Shown: positions 12,088 through 22,895 of the stretch, in pieces | Layout of the letters: each line of letters opens with the position of its first letter | Position numbering within the stretch: position 1 is the first letter of the stretch | NCBI GenBank assembly: GCA_038049695.1 | Contig: CP142451.1 | Location: 34,146,001-34,210,000, forward strand | Length of the DNA: 64,000 nucleotides | DNA from: Cinnamomum chago | Lineage: Eukaryota > Streptophyta > Magnoliopsida > Laurales > Lauraceae | Reading direction: 5' to 3' | The notes under the pieces: model-generated | Told to the model about the DNA's origin: nothing | What the model saw: the letters and a program-made list of their open reading frames with translations, nothing else | The model's database searches: none | Position numbers and translations under genes: made by a program

Positions 12088-13004
12088 TCCTTTCCTTTGA
12101 TTTTAGTTTTTTGTTTACTTGTAGTCTTTTCCTAAAAAAAAAAAAAAAAAAAAAAAAAACTTTCTTTTTTTTTTTCCTTACTGTTCTTCTTCTTAATTCT
12201 TTTGCACTTGTTCAGTTGTACACCCTCCTGCGAGGTGGGTCATTGGTGCTAATCTTTTGCAGGTTCTTTAATGCAAGTTGGGGGGTCTACCCGACTTTTC
12301 TTTACTGTGCATCATTTTAGTCAGCACCACCCAGGTGATATCCCTCCTTCTCCTTTACTCTTCTTGTCCTTTATCTTTTATTTGATGTTTAACATTGTGG
12401 ACACTGTTACGGTCAGTTGGGGGGTGGGGTATTGACCTTGGGAGGAGTTTAGGGGTTGTTTTAGCAGTTTTATTTCTGTTGGCTTGTTGTCTTTTATTTG
12501 TCTTTTCTTTTGCTTATGATTGGTAGTCTTTCGGGAGTTTTCTAACTTGGTTTTTATGAAACGAAGATACCCTGTTTTTGGAACTTTATGTGAGGAAAAA
12601 GAGAGAAATGGTTCACTATCTTGTTTTAGGAAAGAGTTTTTGAGAAATTGTTGAATTACTGATCTCTCACTTAACACGTATTATATAGAAAATTTGAAAT
12701 GTGAAACTATGATTTCCATACTAGTGAAAACTTCAGCGCAATTATGATGGAAAGCTGACCCTCGGTCATACTGAAGTCGGGCATATGGAAAGGGCTACCT
12801 ATTGTTAGGGACCGTTTAAAAAAAAAAAAAAAAAAAAAAATTAGTTTGGGTTCGTAGCCTTTTTAACTCGAGCCAGTAAGCCCATAGGGGTATTGCCATA
12901 TCTAGTGCCCTAAGGACATCTGTCTTGGGAGTCATTGGCTGAATGCTCGTTACATGGGTTAATTAGAAAGCTTAAGGGACCTAGGCATTGCACAGTCATT
13001 GCTT

Positions 13005-13036
<32 letters not shown>

Positions 13037-13577
13037 TCAAAATAGTGCTTTCATGTCCTTTGAAAAACAATAGTGTGAAAGCCACCACTAATGCCTTGAG
13101 AGGAATCATGTTAACTTTTACTGAGGTTCGGTGGCCCAGCATTTCGAAAGAACAAGATGTGTTTTCACGGAAATTTTTAGTGAATCGTTTTATGCTTTCA
13201 TGTTTCTATATGTACACACCTTCCACTGTGCACGATTAATTTTTCCAGCATGATTTTGAGGATTTCTGACCAAAAGATAGGATTTGTGAACCACATTTGA
13301 GTGTGTATTGAAAACCCCAAAAATCAGGAATATCCGGTGTTCGTGGATACCTTGGTGGAAAATGCTCCCTGTTTTTATGTTATGTTTTAGGAATTTTGTG
13401 GGTAGATTCACTGCAAACCCTCACGAGACTATAACTCGTCCTCTAGGGGGAACTTAGGGGTTTAAAGGCTTGCTGCACATGCTAAGTGCAGCCGTGCTCC
13501 CTACGAAAGTGGCCTTAGTTAGTTTTCTTTTTGTTTTAGCTTTGCTCGAGGTCTAGCAAAGTGTAAGTTGGGGGGTG
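12088..13577 (+). other. Non-coding 3' part and polypurine tract of the unit-1 element
   Basis: About 1.5 kb between the protease region and the 3' LTR, with long A-runs (about 12135-12160, 12818-12840 and 13004-13027). A polypurine-type word AGTTGGGGGGT occurs three times (12276, 12415 and 13566); the last directly precedes the 3' LTR and is the expected plus-strand primer. No coding signal was seen. Confidence 0.7.
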
Positions 13578-14944
13578 TGATGAGAACCTAAAAGATACAT
13601 TTTAGGCCCCTTAATGAGGACTTGGTTATACCTTAGAAAGAGATTAATTAGATTAATTATGTTATTTTATTGTTTGTAGGTATTACAAATGCAAGGAGAG
13701 AAATTCATAGCTAAAATGGAAGAAATCACAAAGCATGACAAAGAAGGAGTTGCAAGTAAGAAAGATTGCCAACTATGGAAGGAGACTCAAATAAGAAAGC
13801 AAAGCAAGAGTCCAAACATGCCTTGGATCTCCAACATGGGTCCCACTCATCCCATAGCATGCCAACATGGAAGGTCTTCTAATTGAACCATGATTCCCGG
13901 AATTTTCAGAGGCAGCAACTTGAAATGGTCATAACTCTCAACTCGAGTGTCGGATTCGTGAAATCTATGTACCGTTGGAAAGCTCTTTTCGAGTAGATAT
14001 CCGTGGAGTCCAAGATTGTGTAAATAGGAGCTATATTGAGGGAGATATGACCTCGCGAAGTTCGCTGTGATGACCAGTGGGCCCGGACCCGACGGGAATC
14101 CATCTCCTACCCGAATTAAAGATCCTTTTTCACCCCAAAACTTATATATAGGAGCCCTAACTCGTTTTTGGAGAGATTCACATCTGGGGAGAAGGTCTGA
14201 AGAAGGTTTTGGAGCTTTTGGGAGCGTAGCCATGGCGATTTCATCAGAGATTCTTTGCCAATCATCTTCCATGCGTAACTAATTCCTCATCTTTGGGTTG
14301 CGATGAAGCCCTAACCTTTTGTTTATGGTGATGTATAGGTTTAGGGTTTATTTTAAACGCTTTTGATTATATGACAAGATGCTAATCCATTGAATGGATT
14401 TTATGAATGCAATATTTCTTTCTTTGGTATTTTAATCTTGTAGATTTGAATACTAAGTCATATAATGATGCTTGAATGAATGTGCTTGTTAGATTTAGGA
14501 TAATCTATGCCATAGAGATAGGTTATGCCCTGATTTACACCCACATCCTTTATTTATTGACTCTGAAGGTTTGTAACCAAGACGAGTCTCTGTAGCGTTG
14601 ACAGTAAAACCCGAGACCTATACTTGCCATTGTGTGAGGTTAGAGTGGATTCGTGCCCTTAGATCTTTTCTCTGATTGAATCAAAGTTTTCTTTAATTTG
14701 TTAATTTAGAAATTGTTAATTTAGAATTTACAAACCAATCAGCCCATTACTTCGTTTTCTAATAGGATTAGTTTAATAATCAGAACTTTATTTTCCAATA
14801 GAATTAGTTTAGGAATTTAGGAAACAGCGCAACTTAGCCTTTTTGTCTCAGTGGATACGATACTCGGTTAACATCTCTACTTTTACAAGCGGAGATAATA
14901 GCGGAGAATAATTTATAATTGCAACCCTATTCTAGGATTGACCA
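13578..14944 (+). repeat. 3' LTR of the unit-1 Athila-like element
   Basis: 1367 bp, same length as the 5' LTR, ending GGATTGACCA before the target duplication ATACA at 14945-14949. Confidence 0.92.
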
Positions 14945-15719
14945 ATACACAAGCCCATAAGCGAGCACAAATAGAAATCAACACATTTGTTGAATGGTTA
15001 TTTGTATAACGGCAGGTTAGTATGATGACCGTTAATGAAAGCCCATTTTACGGACGTCCGCTTAATCATGGAAATGTCAAAGCCTTTCCAAACCCCTATT
15101 TCCCTTATAGGAAATGATTTTTCAAACATCATCATAAATCAGTCACCATTTGTAACTTTTTCTTAGAGTAAATTGTGCAGCACCAAACAGTAAGAGGGGC
15201 ACAAGTGCAGAAAAGCGATGCCAGTGGTGACACACAAACATGCCCATGTTCCATAGTTAAATAACCATAAATCCCCTTATCATAAACATCCTATTGAGCA
15301 CCCAATAATTTATGTACTCACAAGAGATTGACAATTAACACAAAATGTTAAGTCTCTCTTTTGGTTTATACAATCAAAACAACAGTGCACTTTTAAGTAC
15401 AGAATTGGTACAAGTAGTTTGAAGAAGAAAGAAAGACCAAATTGCCAGCAGACATGACTGCAGTATGAAGAAAGTGAGGTTTCTGAGATTTCACCCGTTC
15501 GTTTACTATCTTCTCCGAGGTATAAGACCTGTTCATCACAACTAAAACGTCATCTCATACAATAAATAATACACTATATTTATATATATTTCAGTATCAA
15601 ATGCGTCGAGATTTCTCCAATTAAATTAAAACTTTGAAAAATTCTGTTCAATATTGTGCATTTTTAATAATTGTATACTTGCTAAGTTCTCAGCTTGTTT
15701 AGGTGGTTATGGCCTTATA

Positions 15720-15849
15720 GAGTGGAGAAGGTTTGCCTGATTCCATTTACTTATGAGTGGCTCAAGCCCAGACCCTCCAGAATTAGAGTGGAGAAGGTTT
15801 GCCTGACTGCATTTACTTATGAGTGGCTCAAGCCTAGACCCTCAAGAAT
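15720..15849. repeat. 65-bp direct repeat, two copies
   Basis: Two adjacent 65-bp units starting GAGTGGAGAAGGTTTGCCTG, differing at a few positions. It is present in all three tandem units (also 45661-45790 and 58612-58741), so it predates them. Confidence 0.85.
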
Positions 15850-16199
15850 GTGTTAAGGTCAGGTGAGATCTAAATTTCACTGTTAACATTGTGAGTATTA
15901 TTGTGGTCAATTGGCCTGAAAAAATTGTACAAATCTAGATTGAATTACGCTAGCGCCAGTGAATATGCCCAATTTCAAACCAGTCTCATTATTAGTCCAG
16001 GCTTCATAAAAGCCAGTTAGAGCTTGTTGGCTTCACTTAAAAATGAAAACCTATCTTTTAAAAGAAATATAAATTTAAAACAAATTTTTAGCTGAGTTCA
16101 GCCACATTTTACAATCCAAGTTGCTCCAATTTATAGCTAAATTTAACTGTTGTATTTGAGCCCAACAAATTTAGTATTGGTCGAGCCCAACAAAAAAAG

Positions 16200-16413
16200 A
16201 AACTCTCTTTTAGCGGTAGACAAAATGAGATTACATGAAGAAAAAACCACCGCTCCTGCATGATTTTTGCGACATAAAATTTTTGTCACTATTTCCTACC
16301 CATTCTCTGAGACGGTTCGTCAAGAGCTTAAAACGACAATTGTAGTGGCGGGGAAAAATCTCCGCCACTAAAGGATGTTCCATCCACTACTAAAGATCAC
16401 TTTTTTTGTAGTG
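16200..16413 (-). mobile_element. CACTA-like terminus fragment
   Basis: Read on the minus strand it begins CACTACAAAAAAAGTGATC at 16413 and continues through the subterminal words TAGTAGTGG and TAGTGGCGGAG. A hairpin AGTGGCGG...CCGCCACT lies at 16343-16369. This is the layout of CACTA ends. The opposite end was not found, so the left limit is a guess. Copies end at 46353 and 59304. Confidence 0.5.
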
Positions 16414-17116
16414 ACAACTGCATGTTTTACAATTAATCAATATAATTGTGAGCCCAAATCTCATTAGTGTGGTGAAATTGCGACCGGTGGTGACATATTG
16501 GGAGGCAAAGAATTAAAGTGGCTCGGTTTAGGCTGTTCTCTAGTGGGGACTTCCTGAAAATATAGATTAATACTTGATGTGCAATGAGAGTGCAATGAGG
16601 ACAAGGAGATACAAGGGTGGGCTTTAAAATAAAAGCTAGGTTCGCTTTTAATATTATTATATATAAAGCGTCGCTACTTCTATTTTGAAACGCGACCAAA
16701 ATGGGATTTATATCAACTTAGATTTTAGGCCATGACCCGATATTGAACGCGGCAATAATTTAGAGGACTTTTGAGAATTGATGGGAGTAGAAGCGAGATT
16801 GGAGGCTGATTGTTTGTTTCCATGGGCGTTTTTTATTCTAAAATACTAATCCCTAAGAATTCTAAAAATTGTACTCCTAAAAATGGCTGGAAGATCCATC
16901 AATGACTACCTAGCAATCTCCTCTCTTATATATGGAAAATGATTTGAGGAGGAAGATGGAAAATGGATACTTGTCCTTCACCCAATTAAATCAAACCCTA
17001 GGGAAGTGCCCCTTCTACATATTGACCTTATATCATTTACTACTCAATTTTCTAATACCATTGTGTCATGATTTTGTAATAATTTAATTCCATGAAAACA
17101 AATAATCCCTTAATAT

Positions 17117-17131
17117 CACACACACACACAC

Positions 17132-17178
<47 letters not shown>
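17117..17178. repeat. (CA)n(GA)n microsatellite beside MIR159 copy 1
   Basis: A compound CA/GA tract of about 62 bp ends directly at the 3' side of the minus-strand foldback; the transcript would read CU- then GU-rich there. Lengths differ in the copies (47057-47106 and 60008-60065). Confidence 0.9.
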
Positions 17179-17182
<4 letters not shown>

Positions 17183-17185
<3 letters not shown>

Positions 17186-17356
17186 GGAGCTCCCTTCACT
17201 CCAAGTAAGAAAAGAAGAAGGCGACCTCATCTCCTGGTTCATGCACACCTTAAACTGCATGAACTCCTGCTAACTTCTACAGTTAAAAGGTATTCATGAA
17301 CCAGCAGCTGTCAACACCCTCTTTCCTCTCTGGACTTGGAGTGAAGGAGCTCCAGT
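17183..17356 (-). ncRNA. MIR159: MIR159-type microRNA precursor, copy 1
   Basis: A ~174-bp foldback on the minus strand. Its 3' arm (17185-17205) reads CTTGGAGTGAAGGGAGCTCC plus A, agreeing at 19 of 21 positions with the grape-type miR159 as I recall it, and related to miR319 (TTGGACTGAAGGGAGCTCC). The 5' arm (17334-17354) pairs with it almost perfectly, with one bulged base. Above it a second long duplex forms (CATGAACCAG at 17295-17304 with CTGGTTCATG at 17234-17243, then CAGTT/AACTG), as MIR159/319 precursors have. The mature miRNA on the 3' arm is also the family rule. Its known role is repression of GAMYB-type MYB mRNAs. The plus-strand reading lacks one G of the conserved core, which supports the minus orientation. 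A TATA box lies 160 bp upstream. Confidence 0.85.
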
Positions 17357-17382
17357 AACCCAAACTTCAAAATAATAGTAAC

Positions 17383-17400
17383 GATGATGATGATGATGAT
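17383..17400. repeat. (GAT)6 microsatellite in the MIR159 leader
   Basis: Six GAT repeats lie between the TATA box and the foldback, so inside the predicted primary transcript. The other units have 12 (47309-47344) and 7 (60268-60288) repeats. Confidence 0.9.
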
Positions 17401-17514
17401 GGAACAACATTTCTCCAACTGACTGAAAGGCCAACCACCATATCTACTAGAGAGGGAGCAAGTGAAATACTTAGCAAACCACAACACTCTTGAAGAGTAA
17501 AGGGGACAAGGGCT

Positions 17515-17526
17515 GCCTTTTATAGA
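17515..17526 (-). promoter_or_regulatory. Predicted TATA box of MIR159 copy 1
   Basis: Minus-strand TCTATAAAAGGC, a near-consensus plant TATA element, lies 160 bp upstream of the foldback. Transcription would start about 30 bp downstream, near 17485-17490. It is conserved in all three units. No other upstream element could be assigned. Confidence 0.65.
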
Positions 17527-20500
17527 TTTCATGATTTAACTATGGCCATTGGATGCCATTGAGATATGGAAAGTGAATCTTGAGTTGGAGATTTTCTTTC
17601 ATGCAAATCTATGGTTTTGCCCATAGGAATGGGGCCTCAAAAAATAGGTTGTGGTTTAATTAGGATGGAGACTGGTTGTGGTATTTGGAAACCTGGTGAA
17701 TCCTCCGTGATACTCACTTTCCTAATATCCCTTCTCATAAAGGTATGTTTTTCAACGATGTGGACCTTTCCACTTCCACGGCGGTACGAGTCCTACTTAT
17801 GACTTGGAACACGGTTTTCCTCCCTACGCATGGAAATTGCAATAAAAGACTATGATGTTATCAATTAAGTTTGTGCAATATATATATATATATATTATAT
17901 ACTGTGAATAATAACCACCATCGGATTAGATTTTCTTGAAAATATAATTGGAGAATCAGTTGGGACTTTATCCGATATGGAGATTATTACTCAGATTAGC
18001 GCCAAGTGAGGATGAGTGTTAATTCATGTGGGTTAGTCTGTGTGAGGGGATTGGGATTGTTATGCTATGTCCCACATGGTGGTAAAGAGTTTCCTCTATT
18101 GAAAATCAATGAGAGGTACCTCTTAGCCCAACATAGCACATATATTAAAGGTTTAAAACTAAATATTAAGGTCATTTGATTGGTCAGTATTTTGGATATC
18201 CCTAATTCACATCTAACATTTCTATGACGATAACTCTGAAATTGTCATGCATTTTGCCGAGCTCCACTAGAATTGAGAACTCTATAAGGTATAATGTTGG
18301 ATTTTCTTGTAGCATTGATCTTGAAAACCATGGAAGATAAATCTGCATTATAGGCCCGACTTAACCAAAGTCTATTATGACATTAATTAGCAGGCCAAAA
18401 CGAAACATGTTCTACAATTAGTAGAGGTAGTCCAAAATTAGTACATCATAAAAGCATGTTTGGTAAGCATCCATGTAGTGAATCCCTTTTGATTTTCCTC
18501 GATCCCAATGGAGAGTTTAGGTTTGGTATTGAGACGAAAATAGTAGCAAGGACCTCCAGGATCCATGTTTCCTATTTTATTACTATAGGACCTCCCCAGA
18601 TCCCCCTACCCCACTATTAGATTATGAAGATCAACGGAATCAAAGAAAGTGGAAGAAAGCGTAGCTATAGTGGTCATGGCTGGTAACTTAAAGGCTACCG
18701 GTTTTGTCTTTGGAAACATAGTTTTTAGGTCCCTTTATTTAAGATACGAATTGGTAATCATGTTTAAAATGTTCAAAATAGCTAGGAATTCAAATATCCA
18801 CAACCGACTCCTCGCGTACTTTTGCACTATTTTCAAAAAAGTTCATACCATAGATCATGATGTCCCGACTTCTATAGACACATTTTGTAAAATCTGAACT
18901 GTTTAGTCTCTTCTTAAGGTCTAAAATGGCTATGTCGTTAAATTTTAAAGAAGAATTAATCATGGGTCATACGAAAACTCCAAAAAAACATGTTAGTTGT
19001 TGAAGATATTTTTAACTTAGGATGCCAGAAAAGACGCTGCTATAGTACCAAAATTGGTGACCTAAGAGGTTACCTTTTTGCTTTGGAACTCTATTGTTTG
19101 GATTCCATAATCAATATTTGAACCACTAATCATAATTATAAGGTCATAAAGCCATCACATCAAATTTCAGCCATTTATTTGTCATGGAGTTTGAGATATT
19201 TGCAAATAAGTCTAGATCCCAAAATATCAACTTTTAATTTCCATGGGCCCAATTTGCAAGATCCGAACCGTTGAAACTCTCTAAAGAGCGAAGGATGGCT
19301 ATGTGGTGAGGAATCAACCATTTTTTTCATGGATTTTGAGAAAATTGTAAGAAAAAAAACCTATAACTGTAGGATCACACATCCCATAGATGGTAGGAGT
19401 CCTCTCCATTAACCAAACTTGGAACTTCCTTGGAAATCTTCTTTGTGATATGTTAAATTCAAGAGAATAAGGTAACCCTCTAAATAGAGTATTCCTCTTT
19501 GTTTAGGAAACGTTCCCTAAAAACGTAACCCACTCCATAGCACCTACCACACTTTGAGAACCCTCATTTCCTCTCATGTTGGCGAAATAACATCCTTGCC
19601 ACATGTAATTATTGACTTATTTCTGCATGCTAACAATAGGGCACCAATATCTCTTGATCCCGATTAGAGATTGTCCCTCTATTACTTTAATGGAATGCTC
19701 AAACATTGGGTCCACAATTCATTTAACTACTTAGTTTGTTTTAAGATGATAGGTATAGAGTGCAGGTGAGACACTTAATGAAATGAAAATATAAGATCTT
19801 GTCATTAGTATGGTGCTAATGTAAGCTAACACTTAATTTAACCCATATCGACGTACCTTTGCTAGATTAAAGTGGTTCAGATCTCACACCACCTTAATCT
19901 AAGAGCTGACCTATACTTCACCTTAGCTAAAGAAAAATGCACTACTGGATTATTCATGTGTGAAAAAAATACAACAACAAAATACATATATGATCAATCC
20001 ACTGGTATCTATTGAAGCAATCGAGACTACAATTTTGGAAGTTCTTGTTTTCAGAGTAAAATTTGGAAGTTGTTTACAAAGAGGGTCGTGCATTATATCA
20101 GTAGTGGTTTTGATAAGGAAAACTTGGTTCCACCCATGTTGAATAAGATATGTACTAGCGAAAAGCCCACCGCTAAGCACGGGCAGCGTGATTCATAAAA
20201 TTAAATATTAAAAAAATATATTATAAAATAGAAATTATGCCGTGGTGCAGTAAAATTATTTTTAAAACATGTATTTTCAATATTAAATATATTCCGAATT
20301 CTAAAGGACTACCACAACAGCCTATATAAAAAAAACTCTAGATTTTCTACTTTAATCAACCATTTAATTTCACAAAATAATAGAAATGGCGAAGATAAGT
20401 GCGCATTTAAGCAAAAAATAGGGAGAAAAGATATATATGAAATTAACTCTGTAATTCGTGATATTTGGAAGCAATGGGTTTATTCAGAAGTAAATGAAGA

Positions 20501-20618
20501 TTTATGTTATCTTAGTTGATTAATGCATCCTACGGATCAATATACTATTTTATACATGTTTTGTAAGATAGTAATCTCATCCGTAAGATCCAACCCTCAA
20601 AATCCATGATAAACATGA
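17527..20618. other. Region upstream of MIR159 copy 1
   Basis: About 3.1 kb of AT-rich DNA upstream (minus-strand sense) of the MIR159 TATA box. Positions 17890-19760 are the paralogue of 5370-6235. Two diverged direct repeats of about 300 bp (about 18655-18960 and 19040-19350) share words such as 'gctatagt', 'ggctatgt' and a 'ccgaaccgtt'-like segment. A small open frame (18649-18897) survives in all units but overlaps this repeat and looks non-coding. Confidence 0.55.
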
Positions 20619-20809
20619 CACTACACCAAAAACAGGAAATTGGAACGGTTTAACGGATTAGGAATGGACGGATTAAGAACGGTAATCTGTTCAAATTTCC
20701 TGTTTTTGGTGTAGTAACCGTTCCTAATCCGTTCCAAAAATAGGAAATTGGAACGGATAAACGGATTCGGAACGGTAATCCGTTCCAATTTCCTGTTTTT
20801 GGTGTTGTG
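20619..20809. mobile_element. CACTA-type MITE (~191 bp)
   Basis: Begins CACTACACCAAAAACAGG and ends CCTGTTTTTGGTGTTGTG, long terminal inverted repeats with a CACTA-type terminus. The interior is filled with GGAACGG/CCGTTCC words in both orientations. An extra inner GGTGTAGT end near 20715 suggests one short unit placed next to or inside another. Flanks TGA/TGG would fit a decayed 3-bp duplication. Copies: 50565-50766 and 63511-63712. Confidence 0.7.
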
Positions 20810-21214
20810 TGGATAATACATCAGATGCCTACCAATCCATAGATAATCTGTAAACATTAGAAGAAGATTATGATATTATATGCATCAGAAAAAGAGAAAA
20901 GGCCATAAGTATAGAGACAATGTAGAAAGTTATAGTAGGTACGTACGATGAAATTGTCATCGCATAATTATAGTTGTGGTTCAAGTATATGTAAGAACAC
21001 AATTGTGATAAACACCAAATAGATATATATCTATATGAATATAAAGATTCCAATAGAATGAAATTGATATATATATATATATATAGTTATGTGTGGCCAG
21101 GATAACATAGAGTTGTAGGAATAAAGAAAATACGAACAATAGATCATGGGTACAATATTTTTTTTTGGAATGTTCGTGCATCCCCTCACTTTCTTAGCAC
21201 TTTATTACAAAATC
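20810..21214. other. AT-rich spacer with (TA)n, unit 1
   Basis: AT-rich DNA with a TA microsatellite near 21067-21086. In units 2 and 3 the same tract continues into a (GA)n run that is absent here. No gene is visible. Confidence 0.6.
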
Positions 21215-21637
21215 TAAATTGAAAAGGTCAGCAGCAACTAATTCAGTGCTGCGATGAGTGATAACAACCGATTTGACTCCGTAACATAGTCTATATCTGC
21301 CAACTTGTTGCCGAACATGATTGATTTGTGCCATTATTTTTGTTTCTATTCAATCTCAAGTAGAAAATGAAAAACCTCCATAGGACAGTCTTGATCTTGT
21401 CAGCCACTTTGTCCATCTCATTTTCCTGCATAGAAAGTATAGGTCATGAATGGTAGAAACTAGTTTTAATATTTCAATGTGACGAAAAATATATTATTTG
21501 GGATATAAACTTACATTGCTATAAATGAAGAGAGCTCATACTTGATTGTTTGTAAGATCGTTGTGCGAACTTCATCATAAAACAGTACAACATTTAAAGT
21601 GCCCCTATGATCAATCAATGTAAGATGCAAGATGAAC
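21215..21637 (-). pseudogene. Possible RPA1-like (OB-fold) gene relic, copy 1
   Basis: On the minus strand 21637-21515 looks like an exon: a CTACAG acceptor precedes it, GTAAGT follows, and it reads RFILHLTLIDHRGTL then VVLFYDEV. After a ~90-bp intron-like gap ending TATGCAG, 21425 onward reads ENEMDKVADKIKTVLW then RFFIFYLR, and in another frame near 21310 QVGRYRLCYGVKSVV. The order and hydrophobic pattern resemble the C-terminal DNA-binding domain of replication protein A 70-kDa subunits. The two exon frames do not join in phase with the visible splice sites, so it is a relic. Family assignment is from memory and tentative. A copy lies at 51196-51618. Confidence 0.4.
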
Positions 21638-22092
21638 CTGTAGAAACATGATATGTTTTATGGTGTTGAACACCCCGAAGTTTAAGGGTGCGCAGCAATA
21701 TAATCCTGGTGAGTACAGGGTCAAATTCACATGGAGCAATTTTTTTTAGCACTTTCCAACTTTAACCTGTCGTAATTTAGAAACTAAATCTGACCTAATT
21801 AAATGGAAAGTAATTAAATTACAAAAAATTCCAAAAAACTGAAATAGAATTTTTAATTATAAAATTTCCAACAAAATAAAAACCTAATCTAAGAAAAGAA
21901 ACCTAGGCTATCTAGAACTTGAGAAAATAACAAACTCATGAAAACAACCAACTTAATATGACATCAATCAAAATAAGATTTCCTAAATTAAATCCTAATT
22001 ACCAAAACTAATTACAATGCAATTATGAATGATTTATTATGTCCTAAATGCAATCAATGCAATTTTATGCAAGTTAAAAAAATCTGATGCAA
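21638..22092. other. AT-rich end of the host block, unit 1
   Basis: About 450 bp of AT-rich DNA up to the unit junction. Text such as 'gtgagtacagggtcaaattc' hints at a decayed LTR but is not enough to name one. Next to the TTTGTC junction lies MULE interior sequence. Confidence 0.45.
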
Positions 22093-22895
22093 TTTGTCCG
22101 TGTCGCACTTCACTGTTTTCTCTAATATTTCATATAATCCAACTATTATTTTGGCTCATGGTGAATTTATTAGAGTAAAATATAAGAAAATAAAGATAAT
22201 AATATAAAAATTATCTATACACCATTAATAAGCTATTAGCTAGTATTTACTATTTAGTATCATAAATACTTCTATAATTATCTTTTTTAAAAGTAGAAGA
22301 TTTAACAAAAATCATTTTTCTACACCCAAAATCATGTTTATAAGTAGATCTAGCATGAGAGTGTGTAGATCTAAGTGAAGAACACAACACAAAGCCAAAA
22401 ATGACATGCCAATGATCTTTTCATTCATTTCTATGCTTTATTTAAAAATAATAAAAAATAAAAAATACATAATAGTAAAAATAAGAGAGTTAAGTTGATT
22501 TTCCCTTACTAAATAAAATGATTTCTTCAAGAAATAGTGTTGGAATTTTGAAATATATAAGAGAATGAGCTATTGAAACATGGTTGCTCTAAGGAGATGA
22601 AGGGAGAGGAGAAGAAAATGGGGGAATAGGGAAAAAGTTATAAAAAATTAGGGTTTTTGACCATTACTCAAAATATCGGCCGAGATATTGGTCAAACTGA
22701 TATTTTGACCATATAGGCTGAGATTGTCCGATATTTTAGGGATATTTTGCCTGACTCGGTATCACGGCAAAATCTCGTCGCGGTATGGGCCGATATCGGT
22801 TCATATCGACTGATTTGAATGACTCGTTGGGATGGTTTTTTTTGTAAACCTCGTTGGGATTATTTGAACCGGTATCGGCCGAGATTTTAAACCAT
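22093..22895. mobile_element. MULE-like element, right part, unit 2
   Basis: Homologous to 2065-2832, ending ATTTTAAACCAT and flanked by GAATGACTCT. The left part is absent because the unit junction falls within the element. A 49-bp filler (22820-22868) interrupts the subterminal region in this copy only. Confidence 0.75.
22820..22868. repeat. 49-bp templated filler in the MULE
   Basis: Absent from units 1 and 3 at the same place. It contains GGGATGGTTTTTTTTGTAAA and CCTCGTTGGGATTATT, the words found at the LINE 3' end (about 4564-4598). Short homology TTTGAA stands at both edges. Confidence 0.75.

Larger units (their letters stand above)
7764..14944 (+). mobile_element. Athila-like gag-protease LTR retrotransposon (Ty3/Gypsy), whole-looking
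   Basis: A 7181-bp element with two 1367-bp LTRs (7764-9130 and 13578-14944), TG...CA ends and a perfect 5-bp target duplication ATACA (7759-7763 and 14945-14949). Units 2 and 3 show the empty site. It has a tRNA-Asp primer site, a gag-protease region and a polypurine tract just before the 3' LTR. No reverse transcriptase, RNase H or integrase is recognisable, so it looks like a non-autonomous member of the Athila lineage. The LTRs differ at about eight positions by eye (about 0.6%), so it is young, and it inserted after the tandem units formed. Confidence 0.92.
14945..17116. other. Host DNA downstream of MIR159 copy 1
   Basis: AT-rich DNA lying 3' of the minus-strand foldback. It holds a 65-bp tandem duplication (15720-15849) and a CACTA-like terminus (to 16413), annotated separately. 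No coding region is supported. Confidence 0.6.
2065..22092. repeat. Tandem unit 1 (~12.8 kb without insertion)
   Basis: First of three head-to-tail units, measured from the TTTGTC word in the MULE interior to the next unit junction. Removing the 7181-bp Athila-like element and its 5-bp target duplication leaves about 12.84 kb. Order: MULE right half, LINE 3' part, Copia LTR, LINE-like 3' end, host block with a MIR159-type foldback. Unlike units 2 and 3 it continues leftward into the intact MULE left half, so it holds the original left-hand context. Confidence 0.85.

Noticed and set aside
17179-17274. Short ATG frame on the plus strand across the MIR159 arm
   Set aside because: It is antisense to the miRNA arm and only 31 codons; the foldback explains the sequence better.
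17311-17532. 73-codon minus-strand frame upstream of the foldback
   Set aside because: Its length depends on the GAT microsatellite (poly-Ile) and it runs through the predicted TATA box and star arm.
18649-18897. An 82-codon open frame present in all three units
   Set aside because: It overlaps a diverged direct repeat, shows no recognisable domain, and units are too similar for its survival to mean anything.
21700-22092. Decayed LTR ending in the AT-rich tail of the host block
   Set aside because: Only a vague resemblance to LTR terminal text; no partner LTR, primer site or duplication was seen.
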